Origin: Actinomycetospora callitridis
Lineage (GTDB): Bacteria > Actinomycetota > Actinomycetes > Mycobacteriales > Pseudonocardiaceae
Direction: 5' to 3'
DNA: 64,000 nt
Assembly: GCF_028737265.1 (NCBI RefSeq)
Contig: NZ_JAQZAK010000002.1
Location: 744,001 to 808,000, forward strand
In this document: one piece after another, positions 17,646 to 32,868 of the stretch
Numbering within the stretch: position 1 is the first letter of the stretch
How the letters are laid out: each line of letters starts with the position of its first letter
Position numbers and translations under genes: made by a program
The notes under the pieces: model-generated
What the model was told of the DNA's origin: nothing
Database searches by the model: none
The model's input: the letters and a program-made list of their open reading frames with translations, nothing else

Positions 17646-18038
17646 TCACTTGGCCTTTTCGAGAATCTCGACGAGACGCCAGCGCTTGGTGGCCGACAGC
17701 GGCCGGGTCTCCATGAGGAGCACGCGGTCGCCGGGGCCGGCGGTGTTGTTCTCGTCGTGCGCCTTGACCTTCTTCGTGCGCCGGATGACCTTCGAGTAGC
17801 GCGGGTGCTTCACCCGGTCCTCGAGGCTGACGACGATGGTCTTGGCCATCTTGTCCGAGACGACGAGACCCTCACGCACCTTGCGCAGGCCACGGTCGTC
17901 GTTGCGGGCCTCGGCCGGGGTCTGCTGGGCCTTGTCGGCCTGCTTGACCTCGGCGCGGACCTGCTCCTGCTCGTCACGCTCGGGGGCGGTGGCGCCCGAG
18001 CTTGCCGGAGTGGTGGTCTCAGCGGTGCTCTCGCTCAT
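17646..18038 (-). CDS. rpsQ: 30S ribosomal protein S17 with N-terminal extension
   Basis: 130 aa, against about 80-90 in most bacteria. The S17 core starts near residue 48 ([20 protein letters not shown]) and includes [19 protein letters not shown]. Before it is a charged, disordered segment rich in Ser/Thr/Ala, then Glu/Gln ([19 protein letters not shown]). ATG 18038 overlaps the rpmC stop by 4 nt, which supports translating the extension. Confidence 0.96.
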   Translation of the reverse strand: MSESTAETTTPASSGATAPERDEQEQVRAEVKQADKAQQTPAEARNDDRGLRKVREGLVVSDKMAKTIVVSLEDRVKHPRYSKVIRRTKKVKAHDENNTAGPGDRVLLMETRPLSATKRWRLVEILEKAK

Positions 18039-18271
18039 GCCGCTCCCTCCTCGTCGGGGGCGACCGACAGGCCGAGCTCGCGCTCGCGCATCACCGTGTA
18101 GATGCGCGCGATGTCGTGGCGCACGGTCCGCAGTCGACGGTTGTTGTCCAGCTGCCCGGTCGCCATCTGGAAGCGCAGGTTGAACAGCTCGGCCTTCGCC
18201 TCACGGGCGCGGGCGACGAGCTCCTCGGCGTTGAGCTCCCGGAGCTCGCTGGCGGGGGTTCCGGCGGCCAT
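18035..18271 (-). CDS. rpmC: 50S ribosomal protein L29
   Basis: 78 aa. [19 protein letters not shown] and [18 protein letters not shown] are L29 signatures; two long helices form a docking site for trigger factor and SRP at the tunnel exit. It overlaps rpsQ by 4 nt and rplP by 1 nt (ATG 18271 at the rplP stop). Confidence 0.98.
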   Translation of the reverse strand: MAAGTPASELRELNAEELVARAREAKAELFNLRFQMATGQLDNNRRLRTVRHDIARIYTVMRERELGLSVAPDEEGAA

Positions 18272-18687
18272 CAGAAACTCTCCTCACGGCTCACGATGCG
18301 GCAGCGCATCGGCAGCTTGTGCTGCGCGCGACGCAGCGCCTCGCGGGCCGTGGCCTCGTTCGGGTAGCTCATCTCGAACATGACCCGGCCCGGCTTCACG
18401 TTCGCCACCCACTTCTCGGGCGAGCCCTTACCGGAACCCATACGGGTCTCGGCCGGCTTCTTGGTCAGCGGCCGGTCCGGGAAGATGTTGATCCACACCT
18501 TGCCGCCACGACGGATGTGCCGCGTGATGGCGATACGGGCGGACTCGATCTGCCGGTTGGTGACGTAGGCGTGCTCCAGGGCCTGGATGCCGTAGTCGCC
18601 GAAGGACATCTGGGTGCCGCCCTTGGCGGCGCCCGTCCGGTCCGGCCGGTGCTGCTTGCGGTACTTGACCTTGCGGGGGATCAGCAT
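18271..18687 (-). CDS. rplP: 50S ribosomal protein L16
   Basis: 138 aa, standard. It starts [17 protein letters not shown] and has the conserved [17 protein letters not shown], which reaches toward the peptidyl-transferase centre and A-site tRNA. It follows rpsC by 3 nt. Confidence 0.98.
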   Translation of the reverse strand: MLIPRKVKYRKQHRPDRTGAAKGGTQMSFGDYGIQALEHAYVTNRQIESARIAITRHIRRGGKVWINIFPDRPLTKKPAETRMGSGKGSPEKWVANVKPGRVMFEMSYPNEATAREALRRAQHKLPMRCRIVSREESF

Positions 18688-18690
18688 GAC

Positions 18691-19563
18691 TCAGGACTCC
18701 GTCTGCGTGGTCGCCTCGGGAGCGGCGCCGGCGGGGGCCCCGCCCGTGGTCGCACCCGCGCCTGCCTGCTCGGCAGCCGCGGCGCGCCCGGCCTCGGTGC
18801 TCGTCCCGGTCGTGCCCGACGAGCCGGAACGACGCCCGCGGGGACGGTCGTTCGAGCCGCCGCCACGGCCACGGCCGCCACGCGGGTCACGCGTCGCGGC
18901 GTCGAGCGCGGCCTGGCGCTCGGACTCGCGCTTGCCGCCGACCACGTCGCCCTTGTAGATCCAGACCTTCACGCCGATGCGGCCGAAGTTGGTCCGGGCC
19001 TCGAACAGGCCGTAGTCGATCTCCGCGCGCAGCGTGTGCAGCGGCACGCGCCCCTCGCGGTAGAACTCGGAGCGCGACATCTCGGCGCCACCGAGCCGGC
19101 CGGAGCACTGCACCCGGATGCCCTTCACGCCGGGGCTGCGCATGGCCGACTGCATGGCCTTGCGCATCGCGCGACGGAACGACACACGGTTGGACAGCTG
19201 CTCGGCGACGCCCTGCGCGACGAGCTGCGCGTCGGCCTCGGCGCCCTTGACCTCGAGGATGTTCAGCTGGACCTGCTTGCCGGTCAGCTTCTCGAGGTTG
19301 CCGCGCAGGCGGTCCGCCTCGGCGCCGCGGCGCCCGATGACGATGCCCGGACGCGCGGTGTGGATGTCGACGCGGACGCGGTCACGCGTGCGCTCGATCT
19401 CGACCTTGGAGATGCCGGCCCGCTCCATGCCCTTGGAGAGCATGCGGCGGATCTTGACGTCCTCGGCCACGTAGTCGGCGTACTGCTTGTCGGCGTACCA
19501 GCGCGACTTCCAGTCGGTGGTGATACCGAGGCGGAAGCCGTGCGGGTTGATCTTCTGGCCCAT
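18691..19563 (-). CDS. rpsC: 30S ribosomal protein S3 with disordered C-terminal tail
   Basis: 290 aa. It starts [18 protein letters not shown]. The KH domain ([15 protein letters not shown]) and C-terminal domain ([17 protein letters not shown]) are complete by about residue 215. The last 70 residues are Arg/Gly then Ala/Gly/Thr-rich and look disordered. S3 forms the mRNA entry tunnel with S4 and S5. Its ATG shares a base with the rplV stop. Confidence 0.97.
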   Translation of the reverse strand: MGQKINPHGFRLGITTDWKSRWYADKQYADYVAEDVKIRRMLSKGMERAGISKVEIERTRDRVRVDIHTARPGIVIGRRGAEADRLRGNLEKLTGKQVQLNILEVKGAEADAQLVAQGVAEQLSNRVSFRRAMRKAMQSAMRSPGVKGIRVQCSGRLGGAEMSRSEFYREGRVPLHTLRAEIDYGLFEARTNFGRIGVKVWIYKGDVVGGKRESERQAALDAATRDPRGGRGRGGGSNDRPRGRRSGSSGTTGTSTEAGRAAAAEQAGAGATTGGAPAGAAPEATTQTES

Positions 19564-19973
19564 CAGCGGCCACTCCTCTTCGAACGCGCTCGGCCGCCCT
19601 TCGCCGCGGCCACCTCGGTGACCTCGACGTAGATGTGGCTGGTCCGCTTCCGGATGCGGTATGCCCGGCCCTGCGCGCGGGGCTGGAACCGCTTCATGGT
19701 CGGACCCTCGTCCACGGTGATCGTGGAGATCACCAGGTTCGCGCGGTCCAGATCGACGTTGTTCTCGGCGTTGGCCACCGCGCTCGCGACGACCTTGGCC
19801 ACCGGCTGGGCGGCCTTGAGCTCGGCGAACTGCAGCACCGAGGCGGCCTCGCCCACGGGCATGCCGCGCACCAGGTCCACCACGCGACGGACCTTCATCG
19901 GCGACATGCGCACGTAGCGCGCCCGCGCCACGGCCCCGCGCGGGGCCGTGTCGGTGTCGGCTGGTGCAGACAT
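19563..19973 (-). CDS. rplV: 50S ribosomal protein L22
   Basis: 136 aa. The core ([39 protein letters not shown]) is complete; its beta-hairpin lines the exit tunnel. ATG 19973 ([11 protein letters not shown]) was chosen because GGAAGGA lies about 8 nt upstream; an ATG 10 codons earlier (20003) has no ribosome site. Confidence 0.96.
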   Translation of the reverse strand: MSAPADTDTAPRGAVARARYVRMSPMKVRRVVDLVRGMPVGEAASVLQFAELKAAQPVAKVVASAVANAENNVDLDRANLVISTITVDEGPTMKRFQPRAQGRAYRIRKRTSHIYVEVTEVAAAKGGRARSKRSGR

Positions 19974-20026
19974 CTCTGACGTTCCTTCCTGATTCCGGGC
20001 CATGGGGGTCCCGCGCTCCGCGTCGA

Positions 20027-20308
20027 CTAGCGACGGCGGGAGCGGCGGTCCTCCTTGACGTGCCCGCGGAACGTGCGGGTCGGGGCGAACTCGCCGAGCT
20101 TGTGCCCGACCATGGACTCCGAGACGAACACGGGGACGTGCTTGCGTCCGTCGTGCACGGCCAGCGTGTGGCCGATCATGTCCGGGATGATCGTCGAACG
20201 GCGCGACCAGGTCCGGATGACCGTCTTGCGGTTGGCCTCGTTGAGCGCGTCCACCTTCTTGAGCAGGTGGTCGTCGACGAACGGGCCCTTCTTGAGACTG
20301 CGTGGCAT
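20027..20308 (-). CDS. rpsS: 30S ribosomal protein S19
   Basis: 93 aa, standard. It starts [15 protein letters not shown] and has the conserved [16 protein letters not shown] near the end. S19 forms the 30S head with S13. It is 23 nt from rplB. Confidence 0.98.
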   Translation of the reverse strand: MPRSLKKGPFVDDHLLKKVDALNEANRKTVIRTWSRRSTIIPDMIGHTLAVHDGRKHVPVFVSESMVGHKLGEFAPTRTFRGHVKEDRRSRRR

Positions 20309-20331
20309 CGCTTCGCTCCCTCCTGCTCTCG

Positions 20332-21174
20332 TCAGCGCTTCTTCTTGCCCTTGCCGGTGCGGCGGCGACGCACGATCATGCGGTCGCTCTCCTTCCGGCC
20401 TCGGGTACGGCCCTCGGGCGTGCCGGCGGGGTTGACCGGGTGGCGACCACCGGAGGTCTTGCCCTCACCACCGCCGTGCGGGTGGTCGACCGGGTTCATG
20501 GCCACACCGCGCACCGACGGGCGCTTGCCGCGCCAGCGGTTGCGGCCCGCCTTGCCCCAGTTGATGTTCGAGTGCTCGGCGTTGCCGACCTCGCCGATGC
20601 TGGCGCGGCACCGCACGTCCACGTTGCGGATCTCGCCCGAGGGCATCCGCAGCTGGGCGTGGGGGCCGTCCTTGGCCACCAGCTGCACCTTCGAGCCGGC
20701 CGAGCGCGCGATCTTGGCGCCGCCACCGGGGCGGAGCTCGATCGCGTGGATCGTCGTGCCGGTCGGGATGTTGCGCAGCGGCAGGTTGTTGCCCGGCTTG
20801 ATGTCGGCCTTGGGGCCGGCCTCCACCGTGTCGCCCTGGTGCAGCCGCTCCGGGGCGATGATGTAGCGCTTCTCGCCGTCCGCGTAGTGCAGCAGCGCGA
20901 TGCGCGAGGTGCGGTTCGGGTCGTACTCGATGTGAGCGACCTTGGCCGGCACGCCGTCCTTGTCGTGGCGACGGAAGTCGATGAGCCGGTAGGCCCGCTT
21001 GTGGCCACCGCCCTGGTGCCGGGTGGTGATGCGCCCGGTGACGTTGCGGCCGCCCTTGTTGTGCAGTGGGCGGATCAGCGACTTCTCGGGGTGGTCGCGC
21101 GTGATCTCGGCGAAGTCCGAGACGCTCGCGCCGCGCCGCCCCGCGGTCGTCGGCTTGTACCTGCGGATTCCCAT
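20332..21174 (-). CDS. rplB: 50S ribosomal protein L2
   Basis: 280 aa, full length. It starts [17 protein letters not shown] and carries the near-universal [19 protein letters not shown], whose histidine lies close to the peptidyl-transferase centre. It ends in a Lys/Arg tail (GKGKKKR). It is one of the oldest 50S assembly proteins. Confidence 0.99.
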   Translation of the reverse strand: MGIRRYKPTTAGRRGASVSDFAEITRDHPEKSLIRPLHNKGGRNVTGRITTRHQGGGHKRAYRLIDFRRHDKDGVPAKVAHIEYDPNRTSRIALLHYADGEKRYIIAPERLHQGDTVEAGPKADIKPGNNLPLRNIPTGTTIHAIELRPGGGAKIARSAGSKVQLVAKDGPHAQLRMPSGEIRNVDVRCRASIGEVGNAEHSNINWGKAGRNRWRGKRPSVRGVAMNPVDHPHGGGEGKTSGGRHPVNPAGTPEGRTRGRKESDRMIVRRRRTGKGKKKR

Positions 21175-21176
21175 GG

Positions 21177-21482
21177 TCAGCTCCCTGCCCCGGGCGCGCC
21201 GAACACGTCGATCGTCCGGCTGTCGGGCGTCACCGTCACGACCGCGCGCTTGGTGTCCTTGCGCTTGCCGAAGCCGCGGCGGGAGCGCTTGCGCTTCCCC
21301 TCACGGTTCAGCGTGTTCACGCTGGCCACCTGCACGTCGAAGATCTGCTGAACGGCGACCTTGATCTGCGTCTTGTTCGCGTCCGGGCGCACCAGGAACG
21401 TGTACTGGCGCTCCTCGAGCAGGCCGTAGCTCTTCTCGGAGATGACCGGCGCGATGATCACGTCTCGCGGGTCGGCGATCAC
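21177..21482 (-). CDS. rplW: 50S ribosomal protein L23
   Basis: 101 aa, standard. [18 protein letters not shown] and [17 protein letters not shown] are L23 signatures. L23 is the tunnel-exit dock for trigger factor and SRP. It overlaps rplD by 4 nt and is 2 nt from rplB. Confidence 0.98.
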   Translation of the reverse strand: MIADPRDVIIAPVISEKSYGLLEERQYTFLVRPDANKTQIKVAVQQIFDVQVASVNTLNREGKRKRSRRGFGKRKDTKRAVVTVTPDSRTIDVFGAPGAGS

Positions 21483-22366
21483 TTGTCGGCCTCCTTGTCG
21501 GCGGGCGGGTCGGTGACCGTGCGCGAGGCGATGAAGGCCTCGAGCGCCGCGGACGTGAAGACCACGTCGTCGGCGCGCAGGACGTCGTAGGTGTTGAGCT
21601 GATCCGGCGTGATCATGTGGACCGCCGGGAGGTTGGCCACGCTGCGGCGGCCGGCCTCGTCCTCGCGGGCGACGACGGCGAGCACGTTGCGGAGCTCCGC
21701 GCCCGACGTCACCACGCCCGAGAGCGCCGTGCGGGCGCCCTTGGTGGACGGGGCGGTGCCCTCGATCAGCGCCGAGAAGACGTGGATGCGCTCGTGACGG
21801 GCGCGGTCCGACAGCGCGCCGCGCAGGGCGGCCGCCTTCATCTTCTTGGGGGTCCGCTGGTCGTAGTCACGCGGCGTCGGTCCGTGGACCACGCCGCCGC
21901 CGGTGAACTGCGGTGCGCGCACCGAGCCCTGACGGGCGCGGCCGGTGCCCTTCTGGCGGTACGGCTTCTTGCCGCCGCCGCGGACCTCGCCGCGCGTCTT
22001 GGTGTCGTGCGTGCCCTGGCGGGCCGCCGCGAGCTGCGCGGTGACGACCTGGTGCATCAGCGCGGTGCTGGCCGGGGCGTCGAACAGCACGCCCGGGAGC
22101 TCCACGGAGCCGTCGGTGCCGCCGCCCGGGGTGTTCACCGGCACGGAGCGCGTCTCGCCGGAGGCCGTGGCGTGCTGGTCCCGCCGGGCGAGACGACGCG
22201 CCTCGCCGGCGGTGTAGCCGCGGCGACGGGTCGAGTGACCGTGCGTCGACCGGAGCGTGGCGGTGGCCGCAGCCGTCGCCGAGCCGGTGCCGGCGGTGGT
22301 CTGCTCAGCGCTGTCGGGGCCCTCGGTGTCGGTGACGCCGGGGGTCTGTCCGTCCGGGGTGCTCAC
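21479..22366 (-). CDS. rplD: 50S ribosomal protein L4 with about 75-residue N-terminal extension
   Basis: 295 aa, against about 205-220 in most bacteria. The L4 core begins near [13 protein letters not shown] and has [19 protein letters not shown], the loop reaching into the exit tunnel. Before it lies a Thr/Ser/Ala region followed by an Arg-rich one ([20 protein letters not shown]). GTG 22366 overlaps the rplC stop by 4 nt (GTGA), so starting here is the coupled choice and the extension is probably made. An internal GTG (VPVNTPGGG) could give a normal-length protein. Confidence 0.93.
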   Translation of the reverse strand: MSTPDGQTPGVTDTEGPDSAEQTTAGTGSATAAATATLRSTHGHSTRRRGYTAGEARRLARRDQHATASGETRSVPVNTPGGGTDGSVELPGVLFDAPASTALMHQVVTAQLAAARQGTHDTKTRGEVRGGGKKPYRQKGTGRARQGSVRAPQFTGGGVVHGPTPRDYDQRTPKKMKAAALRGALSDRARHERIHVFSALIEGTAPSTKGARTALSGVVTSGAELRNVLAVVAREDEAGRRSVANLPAVHMITPDQLNTYDVLRADDVVFTSAALEAFIASRTVTDPPADKEADK

Positions 22367-23067
22367 TGCTCACCGCCCTTCGCGGGGTCGACCTTGGCGG
22401 CCGACGTGACGAGGACCAGGCCGCCGCGCGGGCCGGGGACGGCGCCGCGGATCAGCAGCAGGCCCGCGTCGGCGTCCACGCCGTGCACGGTCAGGTTCTG
22501 CGTGGTGGTCTTCTCGTTGCCCATCCGGCCGGCCATGCGCGTGCCCTTGAAGACACGCGCCGGGGTGGCGCAGCCGCCGATGGAGCCGGGCGAGCGGTGC
22601 TTGCGCTGCGTGCCGTGGCTGGCCCCGAGGCCGCCGAAGCCGTGGCGCTTCATGACACCCGCCGTGCCCTTGCCCTTGCTGGTGCCCGAGACGTCGACGA
22701 CGGCACCGGCGGCGAACGTCTCCGCGGTGACCTCCTGGCCGACCTCGTACTCGCTCGCGTCGCTGGTGCGCAGCTCCGCGAGGTGGCGCCGCGGGGTCAC
22801 GCCGGCCTTGGAGAAGTGGCCGGTCTCCGGCTTGTTCACCTTGCGCGGGTCGATGGCGCCGAAGGCGATCTGCACGGCGTTGTAGCCGTCCACCGAGGGG
22901 GTGCGCACCTGCGTCACGACGCAGGGGCCGGCCTTCACCACGGTGACCGGGACGATGCGGTTCGCGTCGTCGAACACCTGGGTCATACCGACCTTGGTGC
23001 CGAGGACGCCGCTCATCTTCCGCTCGGGGCGCGCCGGCGCTGCATTGACTGCATTCGCTGTCGTCAC
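22363..23067 (-). CDS. rplC: 50S ribosomal protein L3
   Basis: 234 aa. The core starts [17 protein letters not shown] and includes [20 protein letters not shown], the region near the peptidyl-transferase centre. GTG 23067 was chosen because GAGG lies 6-7 nt upstream; it adds a 16-residue leader before the usual start. A GTG at 23079 overlaps the rpsJ stop (GTGA) and is also possible. Confidence 0.95.
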   Translation of the reverse strand: MTTANAVNAAPARPERKMSGVLGTKVGMTQVFDDANRIVPVTVVKAGPCVVTQVRTPSVDGYNAVQIAFGAIDPRKVNKPETGHFSKAGVTPRRHLAELRTSDASEYEVGQEVTAETFAAGAVVDVSGTSKGKGTAGVMKRHGFGGLGASHGTQRKHRSPGSIGGCATPARVFKGTRMAGRMGNEKTTTQNLTVHGVDADAGLLLIRGAVPGPRGGLVLVTSAAKVDPAKGGEQ

Positions 23068-23075
23068 TGCCGACC

Positions 23076-23381
23076 TCACTGGATGTTCACGTCGACGCTC
23101 GCCGGCAGGTCGATGCGCATGAGCGCGTCCACCGTCTTCGGCGTGGGGTCCACGATGTCGATCAGTCGCTTGTGGGTGCGCATCTCGAAGTGCTCGCGCG
23201 AGTCCTTGTACTTGTGCGGCGAGCGGATGACGCAGTAGATGTTCTTCTCGGTGGGCAGCGGCACGGGCCCGACCACGGAGGCGCCGGTGCGCGTCACGGT
23301 CTCGACGATCTTGCGAGCCGACGCGTCGATCGCTTCGTGGTCGTAGGCCTTGAGCCGGATGCGGATCTTCTGTCCCGCCAT
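23076..23381 (-). CDS. rpsJ: 30S ribosomal protein S10
   Basis: 101 aa, standard. It starts [19 protein letters not shown] and has [20 protein letters not shown]10 also acts as NusE in transcription-translation coupling through NusG (53140-54180) and in antitermination. It is the first gene of the S10-type unit. GAGGAAC lies about 12 nt before the ATG. Confidence 0.98.
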   Translation of the reverse strand: MAGQKIRIRLKAYDHEAIDASARKIVETVTRTGASVVGPVPLPTEKNIYCVIRSPHKYKDSREHFEMRTHKRLIDIVDPTPKTVDALMRIDLPASVDVNIQ

Positions 23382-23700
23382 GGTGGCTTTGCCGTTCCTC
23401 TTCTCGTCCCGCCAGGGTGTGACCCCTGGTGGCTGGCCAGGTTCTCGAGACGCCCCGGTGCTCATGCCTCCGGCCCGGACACCCCCCGAGCGAGACCGTC
23501 TCCGGTCCACGCGGTCGGGTGTGTCGGGTCGGTCGACAGGCTCCGCCGTGTGCACTCCGCACACCGCGGCCCCGTGGACCCCGCGCTGTTCAACGTGTGT
23601 CCGTCCCGCTCCTCGACACGAGGGACGGCACGGTGGACCGCCGGCACGATGGCCGGGCGATCCGGGCCCACGATGTGGCTCTCGGACCCCCGCTCACAGC
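23382..23700. other. rpsJ upstream region without a recognisable -10 box
   Basis: No gene is seen. The 319 bases contain no TA step on either strand, so no TAnnnT hexamer can exist here in either direction. A TTGAAC (minus strand, 23593-23588) resembles a -35 but has no partner. A 6-bp hairpin CCAGGG/CCCTGG lies at 23412-23429. The S10-type unit is either read through from tuf past two hairpins or uses an unusual promoter. Confidence 0.5.
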
Positions 23701-23738
23701 GGGGCGGTCGGCTCGATACCGACTGAGCCGACCGCCCC
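23701..23738 (-). terminator. Distal terminator after tuf
   Basis: A perfect 14-bp stem (GGGGCGGTCGGCTC 23701-23714 / GAGCCGACCGCCCC 23725-23738) with a 10-nt loop. It is the second hairpin after tuf and probably completes termination of the rpsL-rpsG-fusA-tuf unit. No T-run is seen. Confidence 0.7.
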
Positions 23739-23794
23739 GTGCGAGCTAGGTGTCCAGTGTCGCACGGCCGTTCGGGCCGAGCCCCACCGGGGTC

Positions 23795-23819
23795 GGAGAA
23801 GGGGTCGAGCCCCTTCTCC
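23795..23819 (-). terminator. Proximal terminator after tuf
   Basis: A perfect 10-bp stem (GGAGAAGGGG 23795-23804 / CCCCTTCTCC 23810-23819) with a 5-nt loop, starting 4 nt after the tuf stop. Confidence 0.7.
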
Positions 23820-23823
23820 TGTC

Positions 23824-25017
<1,194 letters not shown>

Positions 25018-25131
25018 TGCTCTCGTCCTCCTGGACTGTGTTCTCCTGGCTCGTCCCTCGTTACGGGACGGGCCGGGTGGTGCTCGTCGGTGGGTCCTGC
25101 CGTGTCTCGGAGGACCGAGAGGGCCGACACG

Positions 25132-25137
25132 AGGCTA
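25132..25137 (-). promoter_or_regulatory. Candidate tuf-specific promoter -10 box
   Basis: TAGCCT on the minus strand, about 115 nt before tuf, matches the TAGnnT boxes of rpoB and rpsL. No good -35 is seen at 16-18 bp. Its place just after the fusA hairpin fits an independent tuf transcript. Confidence 0.4.
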
Positions 25138-25165
25138 GCGAAAGCCCTGTGACGTCCCGCGACGT

Positions 25166-25201
25166 GGTCCGTGACCCGGGCTCTCACCCGGGTCACGGAC
25201 C
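25166..25201 (-). terminator. Hairpin after fusA
   Basis: A perfect 15-bp stem (GGTCCGTGACCCGGG 25166-25180 / CCCGGGTCACGGACC 25187-25201) with a 6-nt loop, 4 nt after the fusA stop. It is the longest uninterrupted stem among the terminators here. Confidence 0.7.
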
Positions 25202-25205
25202 CGCG

Positions 25206-27308
25206 TCACTCGCCGGTCGCCTTCGCGATGATCTCCTTGGCCACGTTGGCCGGGACCTCCGCGTAGGAGTCGAACTGCATGGAGTAGTTCGCCCGGCCCT
25301 GGGTCCGCGACCGCAGGTCGCCGACGTAGCCGAACATCTCCGACAGCGGGACGATCGCGCGTACGACGCGGCCGCCGGCCCGCTCCTCCATGGCCTGGAT
25401 GTGGCCACGGCGGGAGTTGAGGTCGCCGATGACGTCACCCATGTAGTCCTCGGGGGTGTTCACCTCGACGGCCATCACCGGCTCGAGCAGCGCGGGGTCG
25501 GCCTTGCGGGCCGCCTCCTTGAGCGCCATCGATCCGGCGACCTTGAACGCCATCTCCGACGAGTCGACCTCGTGGTACTGACCGTCGAGCAGCGTCAGCT
25601 TGAGCCCGACCATCGGGTAGCCGGCCACGATGCCGTACTGCATCGCGTCCTGGGCGCCCTCGTCCACCGACGGGATGTACTCCCGCGGGACGCGACCACC
25701 GGTCACCTTGTTGTCGAACTCGTAGAGCGGACCGTCGGCCGTCTTCTCGAGCGGCTCGAGCTTGATGATGACGCGGGCGAACTGCCCCGAACCACCGGTC
25801 TGCTTCTTGTGCGTGTACTCGTACTTGTCGACCGTCTTGCGGATGGTCTCGCGGTAGGCCACCTGCGGCTTGCCGATGTTGGCCTCGACCTTGTAGTCGG
25901 ACTTCATCCGGTTCACCAGGACCTCGAGGTGGAGCTCGCCCATCCCCGAGATGATCGTCTGGCCGGTCTCCTCGTCGAGGTTGACCCGGAAGGTCGGGTC
26001 CTCGTCGGCGAGACGCTGGATGGCCGTCGACAGCTTCTCCTGGTCGGCCTTGGACTTCGGCTCGACCGCGACGGAGATGACCGGCTCCGGGAAGGTCATC
26101 GACTCGAGGATCACCGGGTTCTGCGGGTCGCAGAGGGTGTCGCCCGTGGTCGTGTCCTTCAGGCCCACCACCGCGTAGATGTGGCCCGCGGTGGCGTTGT
26201 CGACCGGGTTCTCCTTGTTGGAGTGCATCTGCAGGAACTTGCCGATGCGCTCCTTCCGGTCCTTGGTCGAGTTGATGAGCTGCGTGCCCTGGGAGGCCTT
26301 GCCCGAGTAGACCCGGACGTAGGTCAGCTTCCCGTAGAACGGGTGCGCGGCGATCTTGAACGCCAGGGCCGCGAACGGCTCGTCGGTGTTGGGGCTGCGC
26401 TGGATCGGCGTCTCGCCGTCGAGCAGCGTGCCCTCGACCGGCGGGACGTCGGTCGGCGCCGGCAGGTAGGCGATGACGGCGTCGAGCATGGGCTGCACGC
26501 CCTTGTTCTTGAACGCCGAGCCACAGATGACCGGGTAGGCCTCGCCGGTGACCGTCACGGCGCGGATGCCGTGCTCGATCTCCTCGACGGTGAGCTCCTC
26601 GCCGGCGAAGTAGCGCTCCATGAGCGCGTCGTCCTTCTCGGCGACGGCCTCGAGCAGCGCCTCGCGGTAGGAGGCGACCTGCTCGGCCATCTCGGCCGGG
26701 ATCTCCTCGACCGCGTAGTCCTCGCCCTTGGACACGTCGCCGCGCCAGGTCAGCGCGCGCATGCGCACCAGGTCGACGACGCCGTAGAACTCCGACTCCG
26801 ACCCCATCGGCAGCTGCAGGACCAGCGGCTTGGCGCCGAGGCGGTCCTTGATCGTCTGCACGGTGAAGTAGAAGTCCGCGCCGAGCTTGTCCATCTTGTT
26901 GACGAAGCAGATGCGCGGGACGTTGTAGGTGTCGGCCTGGCGCCACACCGTCTCCGACTGCGGCTCCACGCCCTCCTTGCCGTCGAAGACGGCGACGGCG
27001 CCGTCCAGGACGCGCAGGGAGCGCTCGACCTCGACCGTGAAGTCGACGTGACCCGGCGTGTCGATGATGTTGATCTGGTGGTCTTTCCAGAAGCAGGTCG
27101 TCGCGGCGGACGTGATCGTGATGCCGCGCTTCTGCTCCTCCTCCATCCAGTCCATCGTGGCCGCGCCGTCGTGGACCTCACCGATCTTGTAGTTGATGCC
27201 GGTGTAGAACAGGACGCGCTCGGTCGTGGTGGTCTTGCCCGCGTCGATGTGGGCCATGATCCCGATGTTGCGGACCTTGCCCAGGTCGGTCAGCACGTCG
27301 CGTGCCAC
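25206..27308 (-). CDS. fusA: Elongation factor G
   Basis: 700 aa, standard. G1 [11 protein letters not shown] is at residues 19-29; DTPGHVDFT and NKMDKLGAD follow. Domain IV contains the tip loop ([19 protein letters not shown]), which enters the decoding centre. It drives translocation and, with RRF, ribosome recycling. It lies in the rpsL-rpsG-fusA-tuf order, 98 nt after rpsG. Confidence 0.99.
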   Translation of the reverse strand: MARDVLTDLGKVRNIGIMAHIDAGKTTTTERVLFYTGINYKIGEVHDGAATMDWMEEEQKRGITITSAATTCFWKDHQINIIDTPGHVDFTVEVERSLRVLDGAVAVFDGKEGVEPQSETVWRQADTYNVPRICFVNKMDKLGADFYFTVQTIKDRLGAKPLVLQLPMGSESEFYGVVDLVRMRALTWRGDVSKGEDYAVEEIPAEMAEQVASYREALLEAVAEKDDALMERYFAGEELTVEEIEHGIRAVTVTGEAYPVICGSAFKNKGVQPMLDAVIAYLPAPTDVPPVEGTLLDGETPIQRSPNTDEPFAALAFKIAAHPFYGKLTYVRVYSGKASQGTQLINSTKDRKERIGKFLQMHSNKENPVDNATAGHIYAVVGLKDTTTGDTLCDPQNPVILESMTFPEPVISVAVEPKSKADQEKLSTAIQRLADEDPTFRVNLDEETGQTIISGMGELHLEVLVNRMKSDYKVEANIGKPQVAYRETIRKTVDKYEYTHKKQTGGSGQFARVIIKLEPLEKTADGPLYEFDNKVTGGRVPREYIPSVDEGAQDAMQYGIVAGYPMVGLKLTLLDGQYHEVDSSEMAFKVAGSMALKEAARKADPALLEPVMAVEVNTPEDYMGDVIGDLNSRRGHIQAMEERAGGRVVRAIVPLSEMFGYVGDLRSRTQGRANYSMQFDSYAEVPANVAKEIIAKATGE

Positions 27309-27407
27309 GAGATTCCTCTTCCGTCGGGTCGTCGCCGCGGGTCCCGCGGCGGGTGTTCTCGGACCGGTCGGGGACCGGGGTGGTTCGCACCCCGGCGCCC
27401 CGCGCGA

Positions 27408-27878
27408 TCACCAGCGGTAGTGCGCGAACGCCTTGTTCGACTCCGCCATCTTGTGGGTGTCCTCGCGGCGCTTCACGGCTGCGCCGAGGCCGTTCGAGGC
27501 GTCGAGCAGCTCGTTGCAGAGCCGGTCGATCATCGTCTTCTCGCGGCGCGCGCGGGAGTACGTGATCAGCCAGCGCAGGCCGAGCGTGGTCGAGCGGCCG
27601 GCCCGGACCTCGATCGGCACCTGGTAGGTCGCGCCACCGACACGGCGGCTGCGGACCTCGAGGGCCGGCTTCACGTTGTCCAGCGCGCGCTTGAGCGTGA
27701 CCACCGGGTCGGCGCCGTTGCGCTCCCGGCAGCCCTCCATGGCGCCGTAGACGATGCGCTCGGCGAGCGAGCGCTTCCCGTCGACGAGCACCTTGTTGAC
27801 GAGCTGCGTCACGAGGGGCGACCCGTAGACGGGGTCGGCGACCAGCGGACGCTTCGGTGCGGGTCCCTTACGCGGCAT
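27408..27878 (-). CDS. rpsG: 30S ribosomal protein S7
   Basis: 156 aa, standard. It starts [20 protein letters not shown] and ends with [15 protein letters not shown]7 nucleates the 30S head and in enterobacteria represses its own operon. It is separated from rpsL by 1 nt. Confidence 0.98.
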   Translation of the reverse strand: MPRKGPAPKRPLVADPVYGSPLVTQLVNKVLVDGKRSLAERIVYGAMEGCRERNGADPVVTLKRALDNVKPALEVRSRRVGGATYQVPIEVRAGRSTTLGLRWLITYSRARREKTMIDRLCNELLDASNGLGAAVKRREDTHKMAESNKAFAHYRW

Positions 27879-27879
27879 G

Positions 27880-28254
27880 TCAGCTCTTGTCCTTCTTCGT
27901 CCCGTAGCGGCTGCGGGCCTGCTTGCGGTTCTTGACCGCCTGCGTGTCCAGCGCGCCGCGAATGATCTTGTACCGGACGCCGGGGAGATCCTTCACCCGG
28001 CCACCACGCACGAGCACGATCGAGTGCTCCTGCAGGTTGTGGCCCTCACCCGGGATGTAGGCGGTGACCTCGATGCCGTTCGAGAGCCGGACGCGCGCGA
28101 CCTTGCGCAGCGCGGAGTTCGGCTTCTTCGGCGTGGTGGTGTAGACGCGGGTGCAGACGCCGCGGCGCTGCGGGCTCCCCTTGAGGGCCGCGGTCTTGGT
28201 CTTCTCGACCTTGTCCTCGCGGCCCCGGCGGACCAACTGCTGGATGGTGGGCAT
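27880..28254 (-). CDS. rpsL: 30S ribosomal protein S12
   Basis: 124 aa, standard, starting [15 protein letters not shown]. Lys43 ([11 protein letters not shown]) and Lys88 ([10 protein letters not shown]), the positions where streptomycin-resistance changes occur, are wild type. S12 controls decoding accuracy at the A site. It is the first gene of the str-type unit and has a leader of about 350 nt from the promoter at 28615-28642. Confidence 0.98.
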   Translation of the reverse strand: MPTIQQLVRRGREDKVEKTKTAALKGSPQRRGVCTRVYTTTPKKPNSALRKVARVRLSNGIEVTAYIPGEGHNLQEHSIVLVRGGRVKDLPGVRYKIIRGALDTQAVKNRKQARSRYGTKKDKS

Positions 28255-28614
28255 CGAGTGCGCTGACTTCCGTTCCTCTGGACTGTCTGATCGGGCTCGT
28301 ACGTCCGCACCCGGGGTACCGGCTCTGACGGCCGGCCGGGGAGAGGGGCGCCGTGGCTCCCCGCTCGGGAACCGGCGCACCACACACCCATCGGCACGCG
28401 GAACGACCCGACCACGTCGGGCTCTGGCCTCCAGGGTACGCGCCTCCCGCACGGCAGCACGCGGCGGGTCGGATCAGGGCCCGGACCGCCTCCTGGCGGT
28501 CTCCGGGGATGCGCCGGCGTCCTGAGCTCCGGGGCCCCTCGAGTGTCCTCGACCGCCCGTCGGGTCGGCCATGCCGATGCGGGCTGAGATCACCGCACCG
28601 ACCGGACAACCATG
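28255..28614 (-). other. Long rpsL 5' leader
   Basis: No gene is seen. If the promoter at 28615-28642 is used, about 350 nt of untranslated leader precede rpsL. It contains one small hairpin (GACCGCC/GGCGGTC near 28486-28503). The rpsL frame stays open through part of it, but with Arg/Ala/Pro shadow composition. Confidence 0.4.
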
Positions 28615-28642
28615 AGCCTACCCCGGCCCCGCCGGACGGCAA
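28615..28642 (-). promoter_or_regulatory. Promoter of the rpsL-rpsG-fusA unit
   Basis: A -35 TTGCCG (28642-28637) and -10 TAGGCT (28620-28615) are separated by 16 bp on the minus strand. Both match the housekeeping-sigma pattern. The start would be near 28608. Confidence 0.55.
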
Positions 28643-28672
28643 GCCGCGCCACCCCGCCGCCACACACTCTCC

Positions 28673-28740
28673 GGGAGATCAGGGGCGCCAGGTGCACGCC
28701 GACCGGGCCGGCGAGGTGCCTGACGCGCCCCTGATCTCCC
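28673..28740. repeat. Long inverted repeat upstream of the rpsL promoter
   Basis: A perfect 16-bp inverted repeat: arm 28673-28688 (GGGAGATCAGGGGCGC) and its complement at 28725-28740, separated by 36 nt. The arms are less GC-rich than the terminators around. It lies 31 bp upstream of the rpsL -35, so a regulator site, a mobile-element remnant or a structured RNA end are all possible. Confidence 0.6.
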
Positions 28741-28789
28741 CGCACACCCAGCAGGCGATCCGGCGAAGGGCGCCCCTCGCCCCTCTCTC

Positions 28790-28812
28790 CGCGCGAAGGT
28801 GCCCTTCGCGCG
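28790..28812 (-). terminator. Second hairpin after rpoC
   Basis: A perfect 10-bp stem (CGCGCGAAGG 28790-28799 / CCTTCGCGCG 28803-28812) with a 3-nt loop, about 100 nt beyond the rpoC stop. It acts as backup to the larger hairpin next to the gene. Confidence 0.5.
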
Positions 28813-28851
28813 GACACACGGACCCCCGGACACGCGACGCGGACACACGAC

Positions 28852-28885
28852 GGAGGGCGCCCCCGCTGGTGCGGGGACGCCCTCC
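28852..28885 (-). terminator. Terminator after rpoC
   Basis: A 15-position stem with one mismatch (28852-28866 with 28871-28885) and a TGGT loop, 28 nt after the rpoC stop. It separates rpoBC from the rpsL unit downstream. Confidence 0.7.
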
Positions 28886-28913
28886 GGTGTCGTGCTGGAC
28901 TGCTACTCCGGGG

Positions 28914-32825
<3,912 letters not shown>

Positions 32826-32868
32826 AGGTTCTCCCCTGGATGGGTGAGCGGTGTATCGAAGGTCCGCG

